A DNA stretch of 64,000 bases from Aromatoleum evansii. GTDB lineage: Bacteria; Pseudomonadota; Gammaproteobacteria; Burkholderiales; Rhodocyclaceae. The notes beneath the pieces are model-generated. The model ran no database searches and was not told the origin of the DNA. It was given only the letters and a program-made list of their open reading frames with translations. Positions within the stretch are counted from its first letter, which is position 1; each line of letters opens with the position of its first letter. This document shows positions 42,499-57,295 of the stretch, piece by piece. The DNA is taken from NCBI RefSeq assembly GCF_012910805.1, contig NZ_WTVK01000001.1, positions 124,001-188,000 on the forward strand, read 5' to 3'. The translations under genes and the position numbers were made by a program.

Positions 42499-43527
42499 TC
42501 AGTTGGCGTTCGACAGCGCGTTCGAGAGCAGGCGGGCCGTGATGTCGACGATGGGTATCACGCGATCATAAGCCATGCGCGTCGGTCCGATCACGCCGAC
42601 GGATCCGACGATGCGACCGTTGACCTCGTAGCCGGCGGTCACGACGCTGCAGCCGTCGAGCTGCGACAGTCCCGATTCGTCACCGATGAAGATCTGCACC
42701 CCCTGGGCGCGATTGGACAGGTCGAGGAGCTGGATGAGTCCCGTCTTCTGCTCGAACAGCTTGAACAGCTCGCGCAGCCGCGCCATGTTCGACGACAGGT
42801 CCTCGATGTCGAGCAGATTGGTTTCTCCCGACAGCACGTAGCGGGAGCTGTCGTCCTGGACTGCCGCGCTGCCGGTTTCGACCGCCGCGTTCATCAGCTC
42901 GCTCATGTCGCTGCGCAGCTGCTTCAGCTCGGCCCGGATGCGGGTGCGAATGTCGTCGAATCCCAGTCCGGCGCAGTGTTCGGTGAGATAGTTGGCTGCT
43001 TCCACCAGTTCCGATGGCGAGTACGAGCGCCGGGTATGGATGATGCGGTTCTGCACGTCCCCTGCCGTCGTGACGATGATCAGCAGGATGCGGTTTTCCG
43101 ACAGGCTGATGAACTCGATCTGGCGGATCTTGATCAGGTCGCGACGCGGCGAAACGACGACCCCGGCGAACTGCGTGAGCTCCGACAGCAGGTGCGATGC
43201 GGAACTGATCAGGCGTTGGGGCTGGTCGGGCTGCAGCTGCCCCTTCAGTTCGCGCAGCTGCGCCTGTTCCAGGGGTTGCACGGTCAGCAGCGAGTCAACG
43301 AAGAAGCGGTAGCCGAGTGCCGTCGGAATGCGCCCGGCCGAAGTGTGGGGGCTCGCGATGAAGCCCATTTCCTCGAGGTCGCTCATCACGTTGCGTACCG
43401 TTGCGGGCGACAGCTCGAGACCCGAGTAGCGCGAAAGCGCACGCGAGCCCACCGGCTGCCCTTCCACGATGTAGCGTTCGATGAGGGTCTTGAGCAGGAT
43501 CTGGGAGCGCGGGTCGAGCGGTTTCAT
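42499..43527 (-). CDS. hrcA: Heat-inducible transcription repressor HrcA
   Basis: 342 residues. An N-terminal winged helix (about 1-75; [33 protein letters not shown]) is followed by a GAF-like domain. HrcA represses class I heat-shock genes at CIRCE elements with GroEL as co-modulator. No CIRCE element was found in this window, so its target (commonly groESL) probably lies elsewhere. It is divergent from nadK with 84 bp between. Confidence 0.96.
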   Translation of the reverse strand: MKPLDPRSQILLKTLIERYIVEGQPVGSRALSRYSGLELSPATVRNVMSDLEEMGFIASPHTSAGRIPTALGYRFFVDSLLTVQPLEQAQLRELKGQLQPDQPQRLISSASHLLSELTQFAGVVVSPRRDLIKIRQIEFISLSENRILLIIVTTAGDVQNRIIHTRRSYSPSELVEAANYLTEHCAGLGFDDIRTRIRAELKQLRSDMSELMNAAVETGSAAVQDDSSRYVLSGETNLLDIEDLSSNMARLRELFKLFEQKTGLIQLLDLSNRAQGVQIFIGDESGLSQLDGCSVVTAGYEVNGRIVGSVGVIGPTRMAYDRVIPIVDITARLLSNALSNAN

Positions 43528-43573
43528 GACGGTAAGAAGTAATTTCCCCGATTCTATGGAAGTGCCGGCGCCT

Positions 43574-43604
43574 CTGCCAAGGTTCTCGGCGATTGTGGTT
43601 TAAT
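43574..43604 (+). promoter_or_regulatory. Possible promoter placing nadK transcript start at its ATG
   Basis: CTGCCA and TTTAAT are 19 nt apart. A start 7 nt after the -10 would fall at about 43611, one base before the ATG, giving a nearly leaderless mRNA. No Shine-Dalgarno precedes nadK. The spacing is long, so this is weak. Confidence 0.25.
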
Positions 43605-43611
43605 CCGCGGC

Positions 43612-44496
43612 ATGAGCCAGAGCTTCAATACCATTGCCCTGATCGGCAAATACCAGAGCCCGGATGTCGCTGGCGCGGTCCTCTCGATAGCCAGTTTCCT
43701 GCGCGAAAGGGGGCTGGCTGTATGGATCGAGCAAGGTACCGCAAGTTCCATCGGGCTCGTCGGCGAGTTCGCCACCGTGACCTATGACGAGATCGGCGCC
43801 CAGGCCGATCTTGCCGTCGTCCTCGGGGGCGACGGCACGATGCTGAATACCGCCCGCCGGTTGTCCGAACATGCGGTGCCACTCGTCGGCATCAACCAGG
43901 GCAGGCTGGGCTTTCTCACGGATATCCCGCGCAAGGAAGCCTTGAACAAGCTTGCCGAGATCCTCGACGGACGTTTTGTCGAAGAGGCGCGCACCATGCT
44001 CGACGCCGAAGTCGTTCGCGGCGGGCAGCGCGTTTTCCACACGCTCGCGTTCAACGACGTCGTCGTGAACAAGGGCGATTTCGGCCGCATGATCGAGTTC
44101 GATCTGTCGATCGACGGCGAGTATGTCTACACGCAGCGTTCGGACGGCATGATCATCACCACGCCGACCGGGTCCACCGCCTATGCCTTGTCGGCCAACG
44201 GCCCGATCCTGCATCCCACGGTCGGCGGCATCGCCCTCGTGCCGCTGTGTCCGCACGCCCTTACCGCCCGGCCGATCACCCTCCCGGACAGCTGCCGGAT
44301 CGCGATCGAGCTGCTCTCCCCGCACGACGCCCGCATCCATTTCGACGGCCAGACGCGTTTCGATGCACATGCCGGCGACGTCGTCAGGATTACGCGTTCG
44401 CCCAAGGTGGTGCGTTTCCTGCACCCCGAAGGGTACAGTTACTTCGCCATGCTGCGCGGCAAGCTCCACTGGAGCGCCACGCCGCGACTGCCCTGA
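43612..44496 (+). CDS. nadK: NAD kinase
   Basis: 294 residues. It phosphorylates NAD to NADP with ATP. The GGDGT motif (VVLGGDGTMLNTAR, about 63-76) and the NAD-site TPTGSTAYALSANGPI are clear. It is divergent from hrcA and lies 36 bp before recN, an order (nadK-recN) common in proteobacteria. Confidence 0.96.
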   Translation: MSQSFNTIALIGKYQSPDVAGAVLSIASFLRERGLAVWIEQGTASSIGLVGEFATVTYDEIGAQADLAVVLGGDGTMLNTARRLSEHAVPLVGINQGRLGFLTDIPRKEALNKLAEILDGRFVEEARTMLDAEVVRGGQRVFHTLAFNDVVVNKGDFGRMIEFDLSIDGEYVYTQRSDGMIITTPTGSTAYALSANGPILHPTVGGIALVPLCPHALTARPITLPDSCRIAIELLSPHDARIHFDGQTRFDAHAGDVVRITRSPKVVRFLHPEGYSYFAMLRGKLHWSATPRLP

Positions 44497-44532
44497 TCTC
44501 CTTTCTCACTTCAGCCTCCTTCTGCGACGCCT

Positions 44533-46197
44533 ATGCTCCGCCGCCTGACCATCCGTGATTTCGTGATTGTCGATCGCCTCGAACTCGATTTTCTGGCGGG
44601 TTTCGGCGCGCTTACGGGCGAGACGGGGGCGGGCAAGTCCATCCTGCTCGACGCGCTGGGGCTTGCTCTGGGGGGGCGTGCCGACGCCGGCGCGGTGCGT
44701 GTCGGCCGCGACAAGGCCGATATCGCGGCCGAATTTGATCTTCCCGCTGACGGCAGCCTCACCGACTGGTTGGCCGCGCAGGACTTGCCGGCCGACGAGG
44801 GCATGGCGATCCTGCGGCGCGTTGTGGAGGCGGGGGGGCGGTCGCGGGCCTGGATCAACGGCGTGCCGGTCACGCAGGCACAGTTGCGCGAGGCTGGGGA
44901 CCGGCTCGCCGACATTCATGGGCAGCATGCGCATCATGCCCTGCTCAGAGGCGATGCACAGCGTGCGCTGATCGATGCGCACGCCGCTGCAGAGCCCCTC
45001 GCCAAGGAGGTTGCCGACCGCTTTCGCGACTGGCAGCGGCTGGTCGAGCTGCGCCGGGCGGCCGAGCAGGACTCGGCCGCTTCCGAGCGCGAACGGGACC
45101 TGCTTGCGTGGCAGATAGATGAACTGCGTAACCTTGCGTTCGACGCCGGCGAGTGGGCCGAGATCAATCAGGAGCACGCACGCCTGGCGCATGCCGCGGG
45201 TCTCATGGAGGGGGCGGACGAGGCCCTTGCGACGCTGGGCGAAGGGGAGGGTGCCGTCACCTCCCTGTTGCGTCACATATGTGTGCGTGTCGACGCCATG
45301 GCCGACATCGACCCGGGGCTCGGGGACCTGCGGGAACTGCTCTCCGGGGCTGCCATCCAGGCGGACGAGGCCTTGCATGCGCTGCGGCGCTATCGCGACC
45401 GGCTGGACCTCGATCCGCTGCGGCTCGCCGAGATCGAGCGCCGCATCGGCGCCGTGACCGACCTCGCGCGCAAGTATCGGGTTGATCCCGAGGGGCTGCC
45501 CGACTTGCTCGACGAGTGGGTGCGGAAGCTCGATGAACTGGTCGCGCAGGCGGATCCCGTCCATCTCGCCGAGCAGGAAGCTCAGGCAAGGGCAGCATAC
45601 GATCAGGCGGCGTCACGCCTCTCGGCGGCGCGTCGCCCGGCTGCCGAGCGCCTGTCGAGCGAGATCAGCGAGGCGATGCAGACGCTGGCGATGGCGGGTG
45701 GCCAGTTTGCGGTGGCGCTCGAACCGTGTGCGCCCTCCGCGCATGGCGTCGAAACCGTCGAGTTCCGCGTCGTCGCCAATCCGAGCCAGCCCTTGCGCCC
45801 CCTGGCCAAGGTCGCTTCGGGGGGCGAGCTGTCGCGCATCGGCCTGGCGATCCAGGTCATGACGAGCCGCGATTCCGCGACGCCGACGCTGATCTTCGAT
45901 GAGGTCGATGTCGGCATCGGTGGCGGTGTCGCGGAAATTGTAGGGAAGCTCCTGCACCGGCTCGGTCGGGAGCGACAGGTCCTGTGCGTCACCCATCTTC
46001 CCCAGGTTGCCGCATGCGCCGATTGGCAGTGGAACATCGCCAAGTCGAACCGCGGCGACGAGGTCGTCAGTGCCGTCACGCCGCTCGAGGCCGATGGTCG
46101 GATCGAGGAGATCGCGCGCATGCTCGGGGGGGTCAATATCACCGACACCACCCGCCGCCATGCCGCAGAAATGCTCGGGGTAAGCCCGGCGCTATAG
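44533..46197 (+). CDS. recN: DNA repair protein RecN
   Basis: 554 residues, SMC-like ATPase in double-strand break repair. It has Walker A GETGAGKS (about 29-36), a coiled-coil middle (about 150-350), and the C-terminal ATPase half with ABC signature KVASGGELSRIGLA, Walker B TLIFDEVDVGIGG and the QVLCVTHLPQVAA segment. It follows nadK and converges with fur. Confidence 0.95.
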   Translation: MLRRLTIRDFVIVDRLELDFLAGFGALTGETGAGKSILLDALGLALGGRADAGAVRVGRDKADIAAEFDLPADGSLTDWLAAQDLPADEGMAILRRVVEAGGRSRAWINGVPVTQAQLREAGDRLADIHGQHAHHALLRGDAQRALIDAHAAAEPLAKEVADRFRDWQRLVELRRAAEQDSAASERERDLLAWQIDELRNLAFDAGEWAEINQEHARLAHAAGLMEGADEALATLGEGEGAVTSLLRHICVRVDAMADIDPGLGDLRELLSGAAIQADEALHALRRYRDRLDLDPLRLAEIERRIGAVTDLARKYRVDPEGLPDLLDEWVRKLDELVAQADPVHLAEQEAQARAAYDQAASRLSAARRPAAERLSSEISEAMQTLAMAGGQFAVALEPCAPSAHGVETVEFRVVANPSQPLRPLAKVASGGELSRIGLAIQVMTSRDSATPTLIFDEVDVGIGGGVAEIVGKLLHRLGRERQVLCVTHLPQVAACADWQWNIAKSNRGDEVVSAVTPLEADGRIEEIARMLGGVNITDTTRRHAAEMLGVSPAL

Positions 46198-46228
46198 TCG
46201 CCGATGACTCGTCCGGAAGGTCGCGGCC

Positions 46229-46660
46229 TCACAGCTTGCGATTCGGGCAGTCTTTCCTGAGGCAGTCGACGTACAGGTACAGCGCGTGCTCGCGGACCGC
46301 GAAACCGCGCTCCTGTGCGATCTGATTCTGCCGGCGCTCGATCTCCGCGTCGAAGAATTCCTCCACCTTTCCGCACTGTACGCAGACGAGGTGGTCGTGA
46401 TGGCCGCTTTCCTTCAGTTCGAAGACGGCCTTGCCCGACTCGAAATAGTGCCGTTCGAGCAAGCCGGCCTGCTCGAACTGCGTCAGGACGCGGTAAACGG
46501 TGGCAAGTCCGATGTCCATCCCTTCCGCCATCAGCAGACGATACACGTCCTCGGCGGTGAGATGCCGCAGGTCCGACGTCTGGAACAGATCGAGGATCTT
46601 CAGGCGCGGGTAGGTGGCCTTGAGGCCTATATTTTTTAGGTTTTGCGAGTTCTCTGACAT
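46229..46660 (-). CDS. fur: Ferric uptake regulator Fur
   Basis: 143 residues. A winged-helix DNA-binding domain (about 1-82; [28 protein letters not shown]) precedes a dimerisation/metal domain with [16 protein letters not shown] and a late CxxxxC (CLRKDC). Fe2+-Fur represses iron uptake genes. It is divergent from bamE, as in many proteobacteria. The 120-bp intergenic region holds an AT-rich TATGATATATTTTTT stretch that may carry the promoters; no clear Fur box is seen. Confidence 0.96.
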   Translation of the reverse strand: MSENSQNLKNIGLKATYPRLKILDLFQTSDLRHLTAEDVYRLLMAEGMDIGLATVYRVLTQFEQAGLLERHYFESGKAVFELKESGHHDHLVCVQCGKVEEFFDAEIERRQNQIAQERGFAVREHALYLYVDCLRKDCPNRKL

Positions 46661-46780
46661 AGTCGCTCTGTTGGCTTGCAGTTCGCGCGGCAGCGTGGCT
46701 GCTGGCTACGTATGATATATTTTTTCGCCTTTGTCTGAAAAAGATACGCCGTTCGGCGCCAACGACCAAGATCTCCATTC

Positions 46781-47197
46781 ATGCGCGCATTGATTCTTCC
46801 GGCGGTCGTCGCCGTCGCGGGCCTCGTGGCCGGTTGTTCCTTTACCTCCCTGGCCGATCGGTTGAATCCCCATCGCGTCGACGTGCGCCAGGGCAATTAC
46901 GTCGATCAGGAAATGGTCGCGCGCCTCAAGAAGGGCATGACGCGAGAGCAGGTGCGCTTCGCTCTCGGTACCCCGCTCGTGACCGACGTCTTTCATGCCG
47001 ATCGCTGGGATTACGTTTATATCTTCCGCCCCGGGCGTGGCGAACCTCAGCAGCGGGTCCTCAGTGTCTTCTTCGTGGGTGACAAGCTCGAGCGGGTTTC
47101 CGGCGATGTGCAGTCGGGCGATGCGTCCGGCGCTGCGGCTGCGGCGCAGACCGAGCGATCGCGCGTGATCGAGATCGCGCCCGCAACCAAGCAGTGA
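46781..47197 (+). CDS. bamE: Outer-membrane assembly lipoprotein BamE (SmpA/OmlA)
   Basis: 138 residues. The lipoprotein signal ends LVAGC with Cys19 as lipidation site. The BamE fold includes the conserved MTREQVRFALGTPLVTDVFHADRWDY-type core (residues about 50-76), normally seen between fur and dapB. It stabilises the BAM complex that inserts beta-barrel proteins. Confidence 0.95.
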   Translation: MRALILPAVVAVAGLVAGCSFTSLADRLNPHRVDVRQGNYVDQEMVARLKKGMTREQVRFALGTPLVTDVFHADRWDYVYIFRPGRGEPQQRVLSVFFVGDKLERVSGDVQSGDASGAAAAAQTERSRVIEIAPATKQ

Positions 47198-47232
47198 TGT
47201 CGTTATTCGCATCGCCCACAGGATCTGACTGA

Positions 47233-48039
<807 letters not shown>

Positions 48040-48065
48040 GCCGTTGCGGCGGATCGTCGCCGTCG

Positions 48066-48094
48066 TTGCCTCGGGCGGCGCCAAACGATACAAT
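48066..48094 (+). promoter_or_regulatory. Sigma-70 promoter for carA
   Basis: TTGCCT and TACAAT are spaced by exactly 17 nt. Transcription would start near 48101, leaving a leader of about 108 nt before the carA GTG at 48209. A terminator-like hairpin follows immediately. Confidence 0.65.
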
Positions 48095-48111
48095 TCAGCG
48101 GTTTAGACAAG

Positions 48112-48147
48112 CGGGATTGGCCGACCAGCGGCTCGTCCCGTTTTTTT
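48112..48147 (+). terminator. Terminator-like hairpin with T7 in the dapB-carA gap (possible carAB attenuator)
   Basis: The outer stem is CGGGA/TCCCG and the inner stem is GCCG/CGGC across a small internal loop, followed by seven T. It starts about 10 nt after the predicted carA transcription start, so it could stop carAB transcripts early or simply end dapB. A second weaker hairpin (GGGCA 48155-48159 with TGCCC 48173-48177) follows. Confidence 0.65.
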
Positions 48148-48208
48148 CACGTTCGGGCAGGCCTGCTGCGCTTGCCCCTGTCTTTTCGGCTGAACTCAGG
48201 AGTTTGTC

Positions 48209-49351
48209 GTGACTGCTTCCCCGCCCGCCCTACTAGCACTCGCCGATGGGACGGTATTTTTCGGCAAGGGAATCGGTGCGGCCGGCAGCACGGTTGGTGA
48301 GGTGGTGTTCAACACCTCGATGTCCGGTTACCAGGAAATCCTCACCGACCCGAGCTACTGCCGCCAGATCGTAACGCTGACTTATCCGCACATCGGGAAT
48401 ACCGGCGTGAACCGCGAGGACGTGGAGTCCGGACGTGTGCACGCGGCCGGCCTCGTCATCCGCGATCTTCCCATCCTTCCGTCCAACTTTCGCATGGACC
48501 AGACCCTCGATGCCTATCTCAAGGCCGAGAACGTGGTCGCCATCGCCGGTATCGATACCCGCAAGCTGACGCGCGTGCTGCGCGAGAAGGGCGCCCAGGC
48601 CGGCTGCATCGTCACCGCGGCCGACGGAGCGCCGCTCAATGCGGAAGCCGCGATCGCCCAGGCGCGTGCCTTCCCGGGTCTTGCCGGCATGGACCTCGCA
48701 AAGGTCGTGAGTGCAGACCGTGCCGTCGAATGGAGCGAAGGCGAATGGATCCTCGGCGCCGGCTACCAGGCCGACCCGAAGGCCCGCTTCCACGTCGTCG
48801 CCTATGACTTCGGGGTCAAGCGCAACATCCTGCGCATGCTGGCGAGTCGCGGCTGCCGGCTCACCGTCGTGCCCGCGCAGACTCCCGCAGCGGACGTGCT
48901 CGCGCTCAATCCGGACGGGATCTTCCTGTCGAACGGTCCCGGCGACCCTGAGCCCTGCGACTATGCGATCGCCGCGATCCGCGAGTTCCTCGCCCGTGGC
49001 ATCCCGACCTTCGGCATCTGCCTCGGTCATCAACTGATGGCGCTCGCGTCGGGGGCGAAGACCGTGAAGATGAAGTTCGGCCATCACGGCGCGAACCACC
49101 CGGTCAAGGATCTCGACACCGGACAGGTGCTCATCACCAGCCAGAACCATGGCTTCGCGGTCGATGCCGACACGCTGCCGGCGAACCTGCGTCCGACCCA
49201 TGTGTCGCTGTTCGACGGCAGTCTGCAGGGTATGGAACGCACCGACGTGCCGGCGTTCTGCTTCCAGGGGCATCCGGAGGCGAGCCCCGGTCCGCACGAC
49301 GTCGCCTACCTGTTCGACCGCTTCATCAAGCTGCTCGAAGCGCGTAAATGA
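48209..49351 (+). CDS. carA: Carbamoyl-phosphate synthase small (glutaminase) subunit
   Basis: 380 residues. The N-terminal CPSase small domain is followed by a class I glutaminase with nucleophile Cys271 in GICLGHQ and later His/Glu in [10 protein letters not shown]. It supplies ammonia to CarB. The GTG start at 48209 has CAGGAG 6 nt upstream. It is the first gene of carA-carB-greA, 54 bp before carB. Confidence 0.97.
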   Translation: MTASPPALLALADGTVFFGKGIGAAGSTVGEVVFNTSMSGYQEILTDPSYCRQIVTLTYPHIGNTGVNREDVESGRVHAAGLVIRDLPILPSNFRMDQTLDAYLKAENVVAIAGIDTRKLTRVLREKGAQAGCIVTAADGAPLNAEAAIAQARAFPGLAGMDLAKVVSADRAVEWSEGEWILGAGYQADPKARFHVVAYDFGVKRNILRMLASRGCRLTVVPAQTPAADVLALNPDGIFLSNGPGDPEPCDYAIAAIREFLARGIPTFGICLGHQLMALASGAKTVKMKFGHHGANHPVKDLDTGQVLITSQNHGFAVDADTLPANLRPTHVSLFDGSLQGMERTDVPAFCFQGHPEASPGPHDVAYLFDRFIKLLEARK

Positions 49352-49405
49352 TTCGCAAGCGGCAGCCCGCGCTGCCGCTCCCCAACGCAAGACCGAGGTT
49401 AGGCA

Positions 49406-52629
<3,224 letters not shown>

Positions 52630-52633
<4 letters not shown>

Positions 52634-53106
52634 ACAAGACTCCTCTTACTGTGAACGGTGCGGAGAAGCTCCGCACCGAATTGCATCGCCTCAAGACCGT
52701 CGATCGTCCGAACGTGATCGCCGCCATCGCGGAAGCGCGCTCGCATGGCGATCTCTCCGAAAACGCGGAGTACGATGCCGCGAAGGAGCGTCAGGGCTTC
52801 ATCGAGGGGCGGATCAAGGAAGTCGAGGGAAAGATTGCGAACGCGCAGATCATCGATCCGCGCCTTCTCGATGCCGATGGGCGGTGTGTGTTCGGTGCCA
52901 CCGTCAACCTCGAGGACATGGAGTCCGGGCAGACGGTCACCTATCAGATCGTCGGGGACGATGAGGCCGACGTCAAGGAGAACAAGATTTCCATCAGTTC
53001 TCCGATTGCCCGCGCGCTGATCGGCAAGTACGCCGGCGATATCGCCGAGGTGCAGGCGCCGGGCGGCGTGCGTGAGTACGAAATCATCGAAGTGCTCTAC
53101 ATCTGA
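52630..53106 (+). CDS. greA: Transcription elongation factor GreA
   Basis: 158 residues. An N-terminal antiparallel coiled coil (about 1-75; [20 protein letters not shown] with the acidic tip) precedes the FKBP-like C-terminal domain (about 80-158). It rescues backtracked RNA polymerase by transcript cleavage. Its ATG overlaps the carB stop, so translation is coupled to pyrimidine/arginine biosynthesis genes. It ends at a strong terminator. Confidence 0.97.
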
Positions 53107-53110
53107 ACGC

Positions 53111-53143
53111 AAACGGGCCGGGAGTGCGGTTCCCGGCCCGTTT
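53111..53143. terminator. Terminator between convergent greA and yhbY
   Basis: A perfect 13-bp stem AAACGGGCCGGGA/TCCCGGCCCGTTT encloses a 7-nt loop. The A/T ends make it usable from both directions although the T run is short. Confidence 0.75.
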
Positions 53144-53187
53144 CGCGATCCGACGCGGGGCTGCATCCGTCCCGCAGCAATCCTGGA

Positions 53188-53655
53188 TTACCTGCCGCCG
53201 AGAGGTCCCGTCTTGCGAACGATCTTTCGGGTGCGTTTTTCTGCCAGCCGCTTCTTGTCGGCGGCGGCCTTGATCAGCGCAGTGCGCCGCGCGGCCGCGG
53301 CAAAAGCACGGGCGGACTTCGCTTTCGCTGCTCCCGGCACGTTGCCCGCCGAGGCAAGCTTCGGCGCGGCGGTCGCTTGTTCTTCGCGACGTTCCCTCCA
53401 CACGATGAGGATCGTCCCGATGTGCTGGACGGGCGCTGCGCCGAGTTCCGTGCAGATCGCCTGCATCAGTGCGTCGCGGTCGGAGCGCTCGGTGCCGTGA
53501 ACCTTGATCTTGATAAGCTCGTGCGCTTGCAGGGAACGGTCGATCTCGCCCAGGACGGTGGCCGTCAGCCCGTTGCCGGCGACGCTGACGACCGGGTTCA
53601 GATGATGGGCCGCCGCCCGCAATTCGCGGCGACGGGCAGGGGATAGGTCGATCAT
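53188..53655 (-). CDS. yhbY: YhbY/CRM-domain RNA-binding protein with basic C-terminal extension
   Basis: 155 residues. The N-terminal CRM domain (about 1-95; [44 protein letters not shown]) matches YhbY, which associates with pre-50S ribosomes. E. coli YhbY is about 97 residues, so the tail from about 100 to 155, rich in Lys, Arg and Ala (KIVRKTGP), is extra. The start at 53655 lies only 24 bp from the divergent rlmE start, as between yhbY and rlmE in E. coli. Confidence 0.88.
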   Translation of the reverse strand: MIDLSPARRRELRAAAHHLNPVVSVAGNGLTATVLGEIDRSLQAHELIKIKVHGTERSDRDALMQAICTELGAAPVQHIGTILIVWRERREEQATAAPKLASAGNVPGAAKAKSARAFAAAARRTALIKAAADKKRLAEKRTRKIVRKTGPLGGR

Positions 53656-53679
53656 CGTTTTCTCAAATCTTTCAGGGGC

Positions 53680-54318
53680 ATGGATTCTACTCCCATGACT
53701 AGGACCAAGACCAGCAAGGCATGGATGCACGAGCATGTGAACGACGCCTACGTGCAGCGTGCCAAGAGCGAAGGCTACCGTTCGCGTGCCGCATACAAGC
53801 TGATGGAGATCGACGACAAGGATCACCTGCTGCGTCCCGGCATGGTCGTTGTCGATCTCGGTGCGGCCCCGGGGTCGTGGACGCAGGTCGCCTTGCAGCG
53901 TGTAGGCAGGGCCGGGCGCGTGTTCGCGCTCGACCTTCTTCCTGTCGAGCCCCTGCCGGGCATGGAGTTCATCCAGGGCGACTTTCAGGAAGATGTCGTG
54001 CTGGCCGACCTCGAAAGCCGACTCGCGGGTGAGCCCGTCGACCTTGTACTTTCCGACATGGCCCCCAATATGTCGGGTATCGACACCGTGGATCAGGCGC
54101 GTTCGATCCACCTCGGCGAACTGGCGCTCGATTTTGCGGCGCGGCACCTGAAGCCTGGCGGCAATTTCCTCATCAAGGTGTTCCAGGGCGCCGGGTTCAT
54201 GGAGTTCCGCAGCGAGATCCAGCGCCATTTTGCCACGCTCCAGGTACGCAAGCCGAAGGCCTCGCGCGACCGCAGCGCCGAGGTTTATCTCCTCGGGCTG
54301 AAGCGCAAGGCGGACTGA
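53680..54318 (+). CDS. rlmE: 23S rRNA (uridine-2'-O-)-methyltransferase RlmE
   Basis: 212 residues. It methylates U2552 of 23S rRNA with SAM. The SAM motif [14 protein letters not shown] and the late [10 protein letters not shown] and FLIKVFQG blocks give the K-D-K-E catalytic set. The start could be 53680 or the ATG at 53695; the AGGGG site is very close to the first. It precedes ftsH, a conserved pair induced by heat shock in E. coli. Confidence 0.95.
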   Translation: MDSTPMTRTKTSKAWMHEHVNDAYVQRAKSEGYRSRAAYKLMEIDDKDHLLRPGMVVVDLGAAPGSWTQVALQRVGRAGRVFALDLLPVEPLPGMEFIQGDFQEDVVLADLESRLAGEPVDLVLSDMAPNMSGIDTVDQARSIHLGELALDFAARHLKPGGNFLIKVFQGAGFMEFRSEIQRHFATLQVRKPKASRDRSAEVYLLGLKRKAD

Positions 54319-54364
54319 GTCGGGCCTGCGGTGCCGATTGGCTGTGTTGATCGTGGCCATTGGT

Positions 54365-54393
54365 TTACGCAGCGGAACGTTCGCCACTAGAAT
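54365..54393 (+). promoter_or_regulatory. Possible promoter for ftsH
   Basis: TTACGC and TAGAAT are 17 nt apart in the 121-bp rlmE-ftsH gap. The -35 is poor. I see no sigma-32 consensus here. Confidence 0.35.
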
Positions 54394-54439
54394 GGGTCAA
54401 TGTTTCGCTGCCCCCCCTACGGGCACATAAGGAAAGAAG

Positions 54440-56335
<1,896 letters not shown>

Positions 56336-56360
56336 TCCGATCGACTATTGAAACGAACCG

Positions 56361-56394
56361 AATCGGGCCGACACGAGTCGGCCCGATTCTTTTT
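56361..56394 (+). terminator. Intrinsic terminator after ftsH
   Basis: A perfect 12-bp stem AATCGGGCCGAC/GTCGGCCCGATT with a 4-nt loop is followed by CTTTTT. It ends only 12 nt before folP, overlapping its ribosome-site region, so any folP read-through must pass it. Confidence 0.88.
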
Positions 56395-56406
56395 CAGGAG
56401 AAGAAA

Positions 56407-57240
56407 ATGGCGGTTCTCAAGTGCGGGCGGTTCGATCTCGATCTCGAGCGCCCGCGCATCATGGCCATCATCAACACGACGCCGGATTCGTTCAGCGGCG
56501 ACGGATTGGGACACGATCTCGATGCCGCCCTGAGACGCTGCGAGAACGCCGTCGCGGCCGGTGCGCATATTCTGGACATCGGCGGAGAGTCGACCCGACC
56601 CGGTTCCGAATCGGTCTCCGAACAGGAGGAGCTCGACCGGGTCATCCCGCTGGTCGAGCGCTTGGCCGACTGGCCCGTTCCGGTCTCGATCGACACCGTG
56701 AAGCCCGCCGTCATGCGTGCTTCACTTGCCGCGGGCGCAAGCCTGATCAACGATATCAACGGGTTCCGCACGCCCGGGGCAGTCGAGGCGGTGCGTGATT
56801 CCGATGCAGCCTTGTGCGTCATGCACATGCAGGGCGAGCCGCGCAGCATGCAGGCGGCCCCTCGCTACGACGACGTCGTCGGGGAGGTGATCGATTTCCT
56901 GCTCCACCAAGTGCATGCGCTTGAGGTACAGGGCGTCGCCAGGGCGCGCATCCTGCTCGACCCCGGTTTCGGCTTCGGCAAGACGCTCGAGCACAATCTC
57001 GCCTTGATGCGGGCACTCGATCGCTTTCTCGCGACCGGCTATCCGCTGCTCATCGGCGTTTCGCGCAAGTCGATGCTGGGCGCGATCACCGGGCGCGGCG
57101 TTGACGAGCGCACTACCGCCAGTGTCGCTGCCGCCCTGGTCGCCATCGAGCGCGGCGCGCGCATCGTGCGCGTTCACGACGTTGCGGCGACGCGCGACGC
57201 TGTCGCGGTGTGGGAGGCGGTGCGCTTCGGCGCATCCTGA
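56407..57240 (+). CDS. folP: Dihydropteroate synthase
   Basis: 277 residues, TIM barrel. It joins pABA to dihydropterin pyrophosphate and is the sulfonamide target. Family motifs are IMAIINTTPDSFSGDG, DIGGESTRPGS and DPGFGFGKT. CAGGAG precedes the ATG. It lies between ftsH and glmM, the conserved order. Confidence 0.97.
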   Translation: MAVLKCGRFDLDLERPRIMAIINTTPDSFSGDGLGHDLDAALRRCENAVAAGAHILDIGGESTRPGSESVSEQEELDRVIPLVERLADWPVPVSIDTVKPAVMRASLAAGASLINDINGFRTPGAVEAVRDSDAALCVMHMQGEPRSMQAAPRYDDVVGEVIDFLLHQVHALEVQGVARARILLDPGFGFGKTLEHNLALMRALDRFLATGYPLLIGVSRKSMLGAITGRGVDERTTASVAAALVAIERGARIVRVHDVAATRDAVAVWEAVRFGAS

Positions 57241-57295
57241 GCGGCGGGGGCCGCCTGGGATGCGATAATTCCCTTTTTTGTGATCGGAAGCAGTC

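Noticed and set aside
46661-46780. Fur box in the fur-bamE intergenic region
   Set aside because: The AT-rich stretch does not match the GATAATGATAATCATTATC pattern; it is more likely promoter sequence.
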